Counted from the stretch's first letter, positions 16,211-24,633 are shown. The stretch is 27,788 nucleotides of DNA from DATKLX01 sp035542155 (GCA_035542155.1 DATKLX010000227.1:1-27788); one strand, 5' to 3'. Numbers and translations: made by a program. The notes: a model not told the origin generated them from the letters alone.

Positions 16211-16240
16211 AACACTGTAATATTTAGGATAGAGCAGCTT

Positions 16241-16807
16241 ATGGAAGAATACACCATCCAGGAACTGAGTGAGCTGAGCGGCGTGCCGCGACGGACCATC
16301 CACTTCTACACCCAGCAGGGGATCCTCTCCCCGCCGCAGAGCGCCGGGCTGGGGGCGCGCTACAGCTCGCTCCACCTCCTCCGCCTGCAGGCGGTCCCTA
16401 TGCTGCGCGCCCAGGGCCTGCGCCTGGACGAGATCCGCGAGCGCCTGTCCGGCCTGGACCTGGAAGCCACCCGGGCGCTGCTGGCTTCCGCGCCGGAAAC
16501 GCCCCCGCCTCAACCTGCAGCAGCCGTTCTCAGCGAGGTTCCGCCCATCTGGTCGCGCGCACCCTCTATCGGCCGTCCGGAACACCCCAATGGCCCCGAC
16601 CCCTCTATCCCGCCCGTCCAGTCCTACCTGCATTACTCCCTCCCCGCTGGCCTGGAGCTCATCGCCCCCGCCAATCTGAATCCCGAAACTCAGCGCGGTT
16701 TGCTCCGTCTCCTCCAGGAAGCTAAGCGAATATTGGGAACAGAGTTGAACCAGGAAGAACACAAAGGACACGAAGAAAAGAGCACTAAGACCAGTGATGA
16801 ACAGTGA
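16241..16807 (+). CDS. MerR family transcriptional regulator
   Basis: The first 75 residues are a typical MerR winged helix-turn-helix (TIQELSELSGVPRRTIHFYTQ, then the YSSLHLLRLQAV and RAQGLRLDEIRERL helices). Residues about 90-160 are a Pro/Ala-rich linker and a short conserved PVQSYLHYSLPAGLELI segment that may be the effector part. No metal-binding Cys cluster is seen. The last 20 or so residues (EEHKGHEEKSTKT) are coded by a dispersed CACGAAG-type repeat. The gene overlaps the VIT/vWA gene by 14 nt and is driven by a consensus promoter with an internal palindrome. It likely regulates this operon. Confidence 0.88.
   Translation: MEEYTIQELSELSGVPRRTIHFYTQQGILSPPQSAGLGARYSSLHLLRLQAVPMLRAQGLRLDEIRERLSGLDLEATRALLASAPETPPPQPAAAVLSEVPPIWSRAPSIGRPEHPNGPDPSIPPVQSYLHYSLPAGLELIAPANLNPETQRGLLRLLQEAKRILGTELNQEEHKGHEEKSTKTSDEQ
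16744..16793. repeat. CACAAAGGACACGAAG-type repeat at the MerR 3' end
   Basis: This A-rich stretch (AACACAAAGGACACGAAGA) differs sharply in base use from the GC-rich coding sequence around it and resembles the repeat at 23591-23635. It codes the polar C-terminal tail of the MerR protein. Confidence 0.45.
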
Positions 16808-19250
16808 AATGATGAATAATCCAACCAGAGCCCCTGTCATCGTCCTGGGCGAGATCCGCCCGATCGCCGCCGGCGCCAGCGCGCTACCCCTCGAATCGAC
16901 CCGCTTGACCGGCCAGATCCGCGGCCTGCTGGCCTCCATCAGCGTCGCTCAACGCTTCACCAACCCGCTCCAGGAGCCGGCCGAGCTGGAATACCTCTTC
17001 CCCCTCCCCCACCAGGCCGCGGTGACCGGTTTCGAGCTGCGCGTCGGCTCGCGGGTGACCGCCGGCAAACTGGAAGAAATCCAGAAGGCCCAGGCAGTTT
17101 TCGAGGCGGCCCGTGACCTTGGCCAGCGCGCCGGGCTGCTCGAGCAGCGCCGCCCCAACCTGTTCTCCGTGCGCCTGGCCAACGTCCTCCCCGGCGAGCG
17201 CATCGAGGCGGTCCTGCGCTACCAGGACCGGGTCCAGTTCAACGCGGATACCTTCGAGTTCGTTTTCCCGATGGGGATCACCCCCAAATATAACAGCCCG
17301 GTCCACCCGGGAGAGGCCGCCGGCGTCGGGGTGACCCTCGCCGCGCCCGATGAGCGGATCGGTCCGGTCGAGATCGATCTGTCCGTAGACGCCGGCCTGC
17401 CTGTCGGCGACCCGTCCAGCCCCAGCCATCCCCTGGCTGTGGAGCGCCTCGACGAGCGCCGCTTCCAGGTCAGCCTGCGCGGCGAGCACATCCCCGACCA
17501 CGACTTCGTCCTGCGCTACCCGGCCCGCGCCAGCCGGGTCGAGCCGGCTGCCTGGACCACTCCGGGTGAAGAGGGCGAGATTTTCCTCGCCGCGCTCTTC
17601 CCGCCCGCTGCCGAGGAAACCTTCCAGCCCCGCCCGCGCGAGTTCATCTTCGTCCTCGACCGCTCCGGGTCGATGAGCGGCGAGCCGATCGCCCAGGCGC
17701 GCAACGCCCTCCGCGCCTGCCTGCGCTCCCTCAACCCGGGGGACACCTTCCGTATCCTGCTCTTCAACGATCATCTGGAGTGGTACCAGCGCAGCGCCAG
17801 CCCGGTCGAGCAAGGCGAGATCGACAAAGCCGACCGCTTCCTGTCCAGGGTGGAAGGCGGCGGTGGGACCGAGATCGTCGGCGCCGTCGAAGCGGCTCTC
17901 GAAGTTCCTCCGGACCCGGAGCGGCCGCGCTACGTCGTCTTCCTCACCGACGGGGCCGTCTCCGCCGAGCAGCGCGCCCTGGACCAGGTGCGGCGCAAGC
18001 TGGGGAAATCTCGCCTGTTCACTTTCGGCATCGGCCCTTCGGTCAACCGGGCCCTGCTCTCCCGCATGGCTTCCCTGGGACGCGGGGCGGCCGAGTTCCT
18101 CCAGCTCGACGAGGATATCGAGGGGGCGATCATCCGCTTCCAGGACCGCCTGGCCTTCCCAGTCCTCACCGACCTGACCCTCGATTGGGATGGCGCCCGC
18201 GGCTGGGACGGCTACCCGGCACTGCTGCCCGATCTATACGCCGGCCAGCCCCTCGAGTTGTGCGGGCGCTTCAAGCGCCAGGGCGGCACTCCGCCGGTAC
18301 TCAAGATCCACGGCCTGCGCGAAGGCCGGCCGGTCGACCTCGATCTGGCCCTCCCTGCGCCGCAGGAAGAGGTCCTGGTCGGGCGGGCCTGGGCTCGCGC
18401 CCGGGTCGATGACCTGCTCGAACAGGCGGCCATCGAGCCAAAAAAGTCCGAGACCCTGCGCAGCCAGGTCATCTCGCTCGCCATCGATTATGGCCTGGTA
18501 ACCCCCTATACCGCCTTCGTCGCCGTAGAAAAGGATGTCGCCAACCCGGGCGGGAAACAGCGCCACGTCCCCATCGCCCAGCCGGTGCCCGAGGGCCTGC
18601 GCCGCGAGCCGTTTGGCGGCGGAACCCTGCATGCGGCGATGTGGATGCCCTCCGTCCCTGCCAGGTTCGGCAAGGCGTCCGCTCCTTCGTTGGGCGCTCG
18701 CCTGTCGAAATCCGCATGGGATGGCTTCACCACCGGCGCCCCGGCGTCCGGAGCCGCGGCTTTCCCCGACCGGCCGGCCAGCACGGACCGCCCGGCCCTC
18801 CTGCGCTGGCTGGCGCGCACCCAGTCCCTGGATGGATCGTGGGACCAGCACGCCGAGCGCACGGCCGTCGCGCTCCTCGCCTTCGTCCGCGCCGGGCAGA
18901 CCACCCGCGCCGGTTCGTACCGCGTCGCCGTTCGCCGCGCCGTCGAATGGCTGGAAAAGGTGGATCTCACCGGCCTGCCCGCGCTGGTCCGCGCCCTGGC
19001 CTTCCATGAACTGGCCCACGCCACCGGGCTAGAATCCCACCTGGCGCTGGCCGGGCAGGCGCTCCACGCGCTCCCCCACCCTGTCGAGTTCGTCCAGGGC
19101 CCCCACGGGTGGGTGATCCGGAGCCTCCCCTTGGAGGATCAAGGCCTCGACTCCCTGCGCCTGGCCGTGCTGACCGGCTCGCAGTACCAGCCCGCCTCCG
19201 CCCCGCGCGACGATCTGTCCCTGACCTGGGCTGCGGCCCTGGCCGGGTAA
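16794..19250 (+). CDS. VIT and von Willebrand A domain protein with prenyltransferase-like C-terminus
   Basis: The 818-residue protein has an N-terminal VIT domain (about 25-165, LEYLFPLP and an RYQDRVQ block), then a vWA domain with a complete MIDAS: DRSGS (289-293), Thr359 and Asp386 in FLTDGA. A VIT-associated tail follows (about 500-580, LRSQVISLAIDYGLVTPYTAFVAVEK). Residues about 660-740 have an LRWLARTQSLDGSW motif plus alpha-helical pairs, like the repeats of squalene cyclase/prenyltransferase alpha-alpha barrels. No signal peptide or membrane segment is visible, so it is probably cytoplasmic. It overlaps the MerR gene by 14 nt. Several ATGs lie close together at the start, so the exact start is uncertain. 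The role is likely metal-dependent protein binding; the target is unknown. Confidence 0.85.
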   Translation: MMNSEMMNNPTRAPVIVLGEIRPIAAGASALPLESTRLTGQIRGLLASISVAQRFTNPLQEPAELEYLFPLPHQAAVTGFELRVGSRVTAGKLEEIQKAQAVFEAARDLGQRAGLLEQRRPNLFSVRLANVLPGERIEAVLRYQDRVQFNADTFEFVFPMGITPKYNSPVHPGEAAGVGVTLAAPDERIGPVEIDLSVDAGLPVGDPSSPSHPLAVERLDERRFQVSLRGEHIPDHDFVLRYPARASRVEPAAWTTPGEEGEIFLAALFPPAAEETFQPRPREFIFVLDRSGSMSGEPIAQARNALRACLRSLNPGDTFRILLFNDHLEWYQRSASPVEQGEIDKADRFLSRVEGGGGTEIVGAVEAALEVPPDPERPRYVVFLTDGAVSAEQRALDQVRRKLGKSRLFTFGIGPSVNRALLSRMASLGRGAAEFLQLDEDIEGAIIRFQDRLAFPVLTDLTLDWDGARGWDGYPALLPDLYAGQPLELCGRFKRQGGTPPVLKIHGLREGRPVDLDLALPAPQEEVLVGRAWARARVDDLLEQAAIEPKKSETLRSQVISLAIDYGLVTPYTAFVAVEKDVANPGGKQRHVPIAQPVPEGLRREPFGGGTLHAAMWMPSVPARFGKASAPSLGARLSKSAWDGFTTGAPASGAAAFPDRPASTDRPALLRWLARTQSLDGSWDQHAERTAVALLAFVRAGQTTRAGSYRVAVRRAVEWLEKVDLTGLPALVRALAFHELAHATGLESHLALAGQALHALPHPVEFVQGPHGWVIRSLPLEDQGLDSLRLAVLTGSQYQPASAPRDDLSLTWAAALAG

Positions 19251-19258
19251 TAAAGCTC

Positions 19259-21139
19259 TTATCCACGCAAATCCCTAGCATCCATCAGATCCGTGTCCGA
19301 AGATCTGAGGGATAGCGGGCCATCCAGTACACAAAATTGTTTCTGCCACAGGATGAAGGTGACCATGGCATCGATGATCATGTGGGCGTCGACGCGTCCC
19401 GCAAGGTGATCGTCGAGCAAGGCTTGAACGGCGGATGGATCGAACCATTCGGAATAACCTTCGCTCTCGCCGAGGAGGTTCTCCACGAATTCTCGCGACC
19501 CCCTGCGGATCGCCTCCGCATGCGGAATACTGGCGAAAGCCTGATGGCCGAACTGCTTTGGCAGGATCCGCCTGAGAATTCTCCGCTGGTAACCATCCAC
19601 TTTGCGCAACAGCGGGCTGCCCTGAATCGCCAGATCGGCCGCGATAGTGCGACCGGTGCCGCCGTGAATGACCCGCGCCGCCTGGGGCAGGTGGCGCAGG
19701 ATGAGCAGATAATAGTACCGCGACCGGGCGCGCGCCTGGGGAGGAATCTGGCCGATCGCGTAATCGAACACATCGTTATCCAGAAAGGCTTCCTGGGCCA
19801 GGGACACATCCCCCAGAGAGTCCTCGGTATTGCCGCGCCGGCAAATCCGGAAATAGAAATTAAACTCATCGGTCCGCTGGATCAGGTCGTTGGTTTCCGC
19901 GCGGCGAACGATCATTCCCAGGGTCGCGGCGCTTTCCAGAGCGGCGGCCTGATATTGCTCGGGGCGCATGATCCGCTTGAGCTGGCCCAGGTAAGGATGC
20001 AGGTTCCCTTCTACCGCCGCGATCGCTTCTTGCAGCGTCCGCGCTGTTAAAGACGCATTTGGGTAATGCCGAGCGGAGATGAAATTTCCATACAACCCGG
20101 AGACAGCGTAACGCAGCCCATGTTTCGCCATGAAGGGGGCTTGCGCGCAAATCCAGGAGGCATAGCTGCCGTTCTTGCCCTCGCTCTGCCAGGTGCCATG
20201 CGCCGCCCAACGCGCCAGGTAATCATCGCCCACTGGGATATGGTGGTGGGATATCTTCAACGCATTCGCCAGGTCTCGCCCAACCAGAACATCCTGTCCC
20301 TCTGGCAGGCCCAGGGTCGTCGCGATCAGACCGCTGTCTGGGTCGACCTTTCGATACATTCCTGCGATGATGCGCGAATCCAGCCCTCCGGTGATCAGAA
20401 TGCACGAATTGGGGCGCATCCTCCGCCTGACCGCCGCGCGCACGCGCTCCGCCAGTTCGTCGGCATACTCCTCGTCCGGTTTTTCGCGTGCTCCGGGGGA
20501 GCAGAACTGAATCCTCCAGTATGTTTCCACCGACAGGCGCCCGTCCTGGAAGGTCAGGATCCCTGCCGGTGGCAGACTGTGGATATCCCGAAACAGCGTG
20601 CGCCCTTCCAGCGGCGAGCGGTACAGGAAGATATCCGCGAGGCCCACCACGTCGATCGCTTTGGGAAAGCGGGGATGCCAGGAGATGGCTTTATATTCCG
20701 AGCCAAACATCAGGCGCGAGCCGCTATGCCAGTAGAATAATTTGCTGTACCCCATTCGGTCTTTGATCAGGGTCATCCGCCGCTGTTCTTCCTCCCAGAT
20801 CGCCGCCACGTAAGTACCGTTCAGGCCGCACAGCGCAGCCCTCCCGCCTTGTAGATAGCGTTCCAGCAGTTGTTCTGCCAGGGAACGGCCATCCGGTGGG
20901 GCTTCATCCAGATGTACGCCGCCATAAAATGCCAGCCATACCCCGCCCATCCCGCTGGCCCGGGCCGCAAGAGGAGAACCAACGCCCCTGAGAAAAATGG
21001 AAGCCAGGCCTCCGTGCTCGCCACAATGCTCATCCGAAGAAAGCACCGGCGACCGCATCAGCGGTTGAACCATTCGCTCCAATGTACTTCGAAGCTCAAT
21101 TGCCCCTTCCTCTGAAACAACGCCTGCGATTCCCGGCAT
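19259..21139 (-). CDS. Asparagine synthetase-like protein without the glutaminase cysteine
   Basis: This 626-residue protein has the AsnB layout: an N-terminal class II glutaminase-like domain (1-200) and a C-terminal ATP-pyrophosphatase synthetase domain with TGGLDSR (250-256). AsnB enzymes begin MCGIAG, with Cys2 as the nucleophile; here the start is MPGIAG, so Gln hydrolysis should be lost. The KDRMGYSKLFYW and FGSEYKAI blocks of the first domain remain. The same loss occurs in beta-lactam synthetase and lasso peptide cyclases, which adenylate a carboxylate and form an amide with another amine. The substrate is unknown and no precursor peptide is evident. The start lacks a strong ribosome site. 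It is divergent from the DUF116 gene with a shared promoter motif, and ends 8 nt from the convergent VIT/vWA gene. Confidence 0.82.
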   Translation of the reverse strand: MPGIAGVVSEEGAIELRSTLERMVQPLMRSPVLSSDEHCGEHGGLASIFLRGVGSPLAARASGMGGVWLAFYGGVHLDEAPPDGRSLAEQLLERYLQGGRAALCGLNGTYVAAIWEEEQRRMTLIKDRMGYSKLFYWHSGSRLMFGSEYKAISWHPRFPKAIDVVGLADIFLYRSPLEGRTLFRDIHSLPPAGILTFQDGRLSVETYWRIQFCSPGAREKPDEEYADELAERVRAAVRRRMRPNSCILITGGLDSRIIAGMYRKVDPDSGLIATTLGLPEGQDVLVGRDLANALKISHHHIPVGDDYLARWAAHGTWQSEGKNGSYASWICAQAPFMAKHGLRYAVSGLYGNFISARHYPNASLTARTLQEAIAAVEGNLHPYLGQLKRIMRPEQYQAAALESAATLGMIVRRAETNDLIQRTDEFNFYFRICRRGNTEDSLGDVSLAQEAFLDNDVFDYAIGQIPPQARARSRYYYLLILRHLPQAARVIHGGTGRTIAADLAIQGSPLLRKVDGYQRRILRRILPKQFGHQAFASIPHAEAIRRGSREFVENLLGESEGYSEWFDPSAVQALLDDHLAGRVDAHMIIDAMVTFILWQKQFCVLDGPLSLRSSDTDLMDARDLRG

Positions 21140-21198
21140 GATTGAAAGACCCCGCTTTCCAGAACAACATATGGATTTTATATATAATATCTACCCAA

Positions 21199-21227
21199 AT
21201 TATATAACCCACATTCCACACCTAAAA
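21199..21227 (-). promoter_or_regulatory. Promoter of the asparagine synthetase-like gene with motif copy 1
   Basis: The minus strand reads GGTGTGGAATGTGGGTTAT (21204-21222) running into TATAAT (21199-21204). The -35 region is poor (TTTTAG). The same motif with one change precedes the divergent gene, arguing for a shared activator or unusual promoter. Confidence 0.5.
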
Positions 21228-21285
21228 ATACGGAGCAGAAGAATTACCCGGCCTCAACTATTTCCTGGTGCGGAATGTGGGTTAT
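21204..21285. repeat. 19-bp inverted repeat between divergent genes
   Basis: The arms ATAACCCACATTCC (21204-21217) and GGAATGTGGGTTAT (21272-21285) are perfectly complementary over 14 bp, then after one mismatch a further CACC/GGTG pairs, leaving 44 nt between. Both arms abut AT-rich -10-like elements pointing outward. Confidence 0.75.
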
Positions 21286-21288
21286 TAT
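21267..21288 (+). promoter_or_regulatory. Promoter of the DUF116 gene with motif copy 2
   Basis: GGTGCGGAATGTGGGTTAT (21267-21285) runs into TATTAT (21283-21288), six nt before the ATG at 21295. The transcript would begin at or next to the ATG, suggesting a leaderless mRNA. Confidence 0.45.
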
Positions 21289-21294
21289 AAAAAC

Positions 21295-22485
21295 ATGCGG
21301 AATATACCGATCATCACTTATTCGCTGCTCCGCGGCCACGATTGCTCGTGTTCGTTTTATCGGGATCGGTCTCGTTTCACCGACGAGATGATCGCTCAGG
21401 GCGAGCAACAGCTTGGCGCCCTGGTGGATTCCTACCTGGCTTTTTTACGAGAAACCAGGGGGGAGGCAGTTCGCACCCGGCCGGAATACCTGCTTGAACT
21501 ATTGGTCATGGGGGTACTGTTGTGCCTCTACGGAAATGATGCCATGACGCTGACCAGGCCAACTGCCCGGCTCCTGGGCAGGCTGGCGGATCTTGGCGAG
21601 CACAACGGCTGGCTGAAAAAGGTGGCTTACCTCGCTCGCGGCCTGTTTGCGTTTCAACTGCATTCGACTCGGACCTCCATGCCGGTTCCACTATCCATCA
21701 TGTCTATGGATCAACTGAGGAGGCTATTGGACTGGATGGAGGCAACCGGCCGGTTGACTCAGGAAGCCCAACGGCTGCACGGTTGGGAGAAATTCCTGGC
21801 GGCAGTCCCTATTGAACAGGTGCGCCAATGCCTGCAGGCAGTCATGGCCTACGCCGCCTGGTTTGAACACCGCAGCCTGGAAGCGCTGGGTGATTACACT
21901 CCCAACGTCGAGCAATTCTTAACCCAATCGCTTCCTGGCTACCGCTGGCGCGAGGATATTGTCCTGTGCAGCCGAAAGCGGGTGGAATATCACCTGAACA
22001 TGGTCGGGACGGAAATTCTCAACCGGGCGCTTCGGACGCTCTTTCTATCCGCAGCCAAAAAAGTGGTGCTGGTGCCGCCCTGTATGCGCACCAGATCGGA
22101 GGATGATCAACAGGAACTCCGCTGCCAGGCGATCTCCACTCCCTTTGGCGAGCGTTGTATGGCCTGCACCCCGGGTTGCCGCGTGCACCAACTGACAAGG
22201 TTGGGCGAAAAGTATCACTTTGAGGTCTTCATTCTGGCGGATGATCTGCGTGTATTTTCAAGCCCATCCCTTCAACTTCAAGGCCAACAGCAAATTGGTA
22301 TCGTGGGAATTTCCTGCGTGCTGACCAATATTCAGGGCGGCTGGGATGTCCGCGACCTGGGCATACCGGCGCAAGGATTGCTGCTCGATTACTGTGGCTG
22401 CCGATATCACTGGCACAAACAGGGCATTCCCACGGATATCGATATTCACCAGCTTTTGCAATTACTGGGAGTAAATAGCGGGTGA
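21295..22485 (+). CDS. DUF116 domain protein with helical N-terminal extension
   Basis: With ATG 21295 the product is 396 residues. The last 170 match the DUF116 pattern: VVLVPPCMR (Cys263), Cys277, CMACTPGC (Cys288, 291, 295), GIVGISC (Cys341) and LLLDYCGC (Cys367, 369). These cysteines probably bind a metal or iron-sulfur cluster; no function is established for the family as far as I know. The first 220 residues are mostly helical with an HDCSCSF motif at the start and no family I recognise; DUF116 proteins are usually shorter. No ribosome site is visible at either ATG 21295 or GTG 21268, and a -10-like element lies just before the ATG, so a leaderless mRNA is possible. It shares a motif with the divergent asparagine synthetase-like gene, suggesting one pathway. 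Confidence 0.75.
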   Translation: MRNIPIITYSLLRGHDCSCSFYRDRSRFTDEMIAQGEQQLGALVDSYLAFLRETRGEAVRTRPEYLLELLVMGVLLCLYGNDAMTLTRPTARLLGRLADLGEHNGWLKKVAYLARGLFAFQLHSTRTSMPVPLSIMSMDQLRRLLDWMEATGRLTQEAQRLHGWEKFLAAVPIEQVRQCLQAVMAYAAWFEHRSLEALGDYTPNVEQFLTQSLPGYRWREDIVLCSRKRVEYHLNMVGTEILNRALRTLFLSAAKKVVLVPPCMRTRSEDDQQELRCQAISTPFGERCMACTPGCRVHQLTRLGEKYHFEVFILADDLRVFSSPSLQLQGQQQIGIVGISCVLTNIQGGWDVRDLGIPAQGLLLDYCGCRYHWHKQGIPTDIDIHQLLQLLGVNSG

Positions 22486-22542
22486 GCCGCCAGATCGGAC
22501 TTGCAGTCCCTCTTTTTCCCGGAATTTGAAACGCACCTTCTC

Positions 22543-23574
22543 TTAATATTCCTCGAATAGCGGCTCTAGCGCTTCGTACATCCCCCAGGCATTGGGAACC
22601 AGGTTACCGAACAGGGTAAACTCTACCTCGTCAGCCAGGTAGCGGGTGGAAATGAAAGCCGCCCCGGGATCCTCCCCAAGCATCGTCCAGGCACGAACCG
22701 TGCGATCGGGCTTCAGTGAGATCCACAACCCATAGCCGTAGCCTTTCTCAGGGTTATCCGGCCGGCGCTGGGCGTGCGAGGCAAGCATCTTCGCCAGCGT
22801 GGAGGGAGAAAGCAGCCGAGCGCCGAGCAACGCGTCCCAGAAGCGGGTCAGGTCCGCCGCCGTGGTGAACGCGCCCCCATCCGGCCCACCAACGATCGGG
22901 ATCGAGTAGATGTTGGACCGGAATCCCCCCTTTTCCTCGATATATCCAACGGCAGTCCGTTCGGGCAGGGCATCGAGAGAATAGTATCCGCTGTCCACCA
23001 TCCCGGCTGGTTTGAAAATGTTCTCCTCGACAAAATGGGTGAAAGGCAGGCTGGATACCTTTTCGACGATCAGGCCGAGCAGGATGTATCCCGCGTTGCT
23101 GTACGCCCAACGCAGGCCGGGCGTAAATTTCATGGGCCGGCTCTGGAAGAGGGGCAGAAAATCGGACGGAGTGCGGAAGGTGTAATTGGGGCGCTCCTTC
23201 CACAGCGCCTCGTAGTCGTCCTCGACTTCCTCGTCGAAGTAATCCGGGATCCCAGATGTGTGGCTGAGCAGGTGGTGGATGGTGACCCGTGGGTCGAAGC
23301 GGCGAAAGTGGACGTCCAGGCAGTCCTTGAGCCGGGTATCGAAGGTGAGCTGGCCCTGGTCGATCAGATAGCAGATCGCCACCGCGGTGAAGGTCTTCGA
23401 TCCAGAAGCCATCCCAAAGCAGGTAGCGAGTGTGTTCGCCAGGCCGGCGGACCGGTTGGCCAGCCCCTCGGCGCACGAAAAAAGCAAATCATCTCCCCGC
23501 CGGATGGCGATCACCCCCGAGAAAGGGCATTTTTTGTGCTGAATGGAAAAGACGGTAGAGAAGTCGTCAGTCAT
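22543..23574 (-). CDS. Serine hydrolase of the class C beta-lactamase/PBP4 fold
   Basis: The 343-residue protein has the serine hydrolase motifs Ser57-x-x-Lys60 (SGSK) and Tyr158-Ser-Asn160 (YSN), plus the HLLSHTSGIPDY block (101-112) typical of this family. The third motif (usually HxG or KTG) is probably the LGEDPGAAF region near residue 305, with His replaced. There is no signal peptide, so it is likely cytoplasmic; an esterase or peptidase role is more likely than beta-lactam resistance. No ribosome site is clear; a CACGAAG-type repeat lies directly upstream. It is separate from the flavoprotein gene by 105 nt. Confidence 0.85.
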   Translation of the reverse strand: MTDDFSTVFSIQHKKCPFSGVIAIRRGDDLLFSCAEGLANRSAGLANTLATCFGMASGSKTFTAVAICYLIDQGQLTFDTRLKDCLDVHFRRFDPRVTIHHLLSHTSGIPDYFDEEVEDDYEALWKERPNYTFRTPSDFLPLFQSRPMKFTPGLRWAYSNAGYILLGLIVEKVSSLPFTHFVEENIFKPAGMVDSGYYSLDALPERTAVGYIEEKGGFRSNIYSIPIVGGPDGGAFTTAADLTRFWDALLGARLLSPSTLAKMLASHAQRRPDNPEKGYGYGLWISLKPDRTVRAWTMLGEDPGAAFISTRYLADEVEFTLFGNLVPNAWGMYEALEPLFEEY

Positions 23575-23590
23575 CTATTCACTGATTTTG

Positions 23591-23635
23591 TTCTTCTTCG
23601 TGTCTTACCTTCGCGTCTTGGCGTCTTCGTGGTTC
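23591..23635. repeat. CACGAAGACGC-type intergenic repeat
   Basis: On the minus strand this reads GAACCACGAAGACGCCAAG and then GCGAAGGTAAGACACGAAG, made of short repeated CGAAG units. It fills the gap between the serine hydrolase and the flavoprotein and resembles the sequence at 16744-16793. Confidence 0.5.
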
Positions 23636-23679
23636 TCTTTTTTTATCCGTATCCAGGGTTTTTTATTTGAAGCCTGGCC

Positions 23680-24624
23680 TCACAGCCCGATCAGCGACCG
23701 CAACGAATAGCGCGGGATCGAGGACAGGTTATACGGCCGGTCGCGCAGAATCGCCTCAGCGGCGAGCAGGCCGCTGCGGATCGCCGGGCCGATCCCCTCG
23801 CCCATGTCGACCGTCGCCAGGCCGGCCGCGTCGCCGGCCAGGAAGGCGTTGTCCTTGCGGATCTGCTTGAGGTTCTGGCGGACGAAGTAGGAATGGGCCA
23901 CCGGCTGGTAGTCGTGCCCGCAGACCAGGCCCATCCGCTCCAGTTTTTCGACGAGGAAGGTCCAGTGGTTCTTCAGGTGGTCGCCGCGGGCGTTTAGCTC
24001 CTCGGCCTTCCCGCCCACACCGACGTTGACTACCCCGTTTGCTTTGGGAACGTACCAGGAATAGCCCGGCAGGCGGTTTTCGAAGAACCACAAATGGCAG
24101 CGCTCGTCGCTGTACGGATAAACGAACTCCTCCTCCATCGCCACCACCAGGCTTTCGCGCGCCTTGGGATGATCTGCCTTGAACAGGTTGCGGTAGACGG
24201 GACAATAGGTCCCTCCCGCGCCGACCAGGTAGCGGGCGCAGAAGGCATCATCGATCACGTACCCGTCCGGTTCCTGGCGGATATTCTTGACCGTGTGCAC
24301 GTGGACCGGCGCGCCCGAGCGGCGCAGAAGGAAATCGTCGAACTCCACGCGCCGGATGGCGTGCTGGTGGGTGCGCAGCTTGAAGCGGAAGCCGTGGATG
24401 GCCACCTGGAAAGAGCGGAAGGTGGTGAACCCCCCCGGGTAGCTGGCCACATCCAGCTCCAGGTCGCGCACCACCTGCGGGGTAATCCACCCCGCGCAGG
24501 GCTTAAGCCGCGGGAAGCGGTGCTGGTCGAGAACCAGCACGTCGACGTGGCTCTGCATCAGGCGCCAGGCGCAGGCCGACCCCGCCGGCCCGCCGCCCAC
24601 GATGATCACTTCCGCGCGGATCAT
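23680..24624 (-). CDS. Geranylgeranyl reductase-type FAD-dependent oxidoreductase
   Basis: This 314-residue flavoprotein begins with an FAD-binding GGGPAG motif (10-15) and has the CAGWITPQVV block seen in geranylgeranyl reductases (PCGGG/CAG region, residues about 43-52). A second FAD block is AFLAGDAAGLATVDMGEGIGPAI (about 263-285). The family saturates isoprenoid or acyl double bonds, or hydroxylates. It is shorter than typical reductases (about 380-400 residues), lacking much of the C-terminal domain. GAGGAG lies 5 nt before the ATG, and the stop of the CFA synthase gene is 9 nt upstream, so the two form an operon. A role in reducing a methylene-fatty acid intermediate is an attractive inference, not shown by sequence. 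Confidence 0.83.
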   Translation of the reverse strand: MIRAEVIIVGGGPAGSACAWRLMQSHVDVLVLDQHRFPRLKPCAGWITPQVVRDLELDVASYPGGFTTFRSFQVAIHGFRFKLRTHQHAIRRVEFDDFLLRRSGAPVHVHTVKNIRQEPDGYVIDDAFCARYLVGAGGTYCPVYRNLFKADHPKARESLVVAMEEEFVYPYSDERCHLWFFENRLPGYSWYVPKANGVVNVGVGGKAEELNARGDHLKNHWTFLVEKLERMGLVCGHDYQPVAHSYFVRQNLKQIRKDNAFLAGDAAGLATVDMGEGIGPAIRSGLLAAEAILRDRPYNLSSIPRYSLRSLIGL

Positions 24625-24633
24625 CCCCGCTCC

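Noticed and set aside
21138..21290. 50-codon plus-strand ORF between the asparagine synthetase-like and DUF116 genes, considered as a precursor peptide
   Set aside because: It overlaps the start of the minus-strand gene and both promoter motifs, has no ribosome site, and shows no leader/core pattern.
23575..23679. CRISPR-like repeat array in the CGAAG-rich gap
   Set aside because: Units are short, irregular and without unique spacers; it is a simple dispersed repeat.
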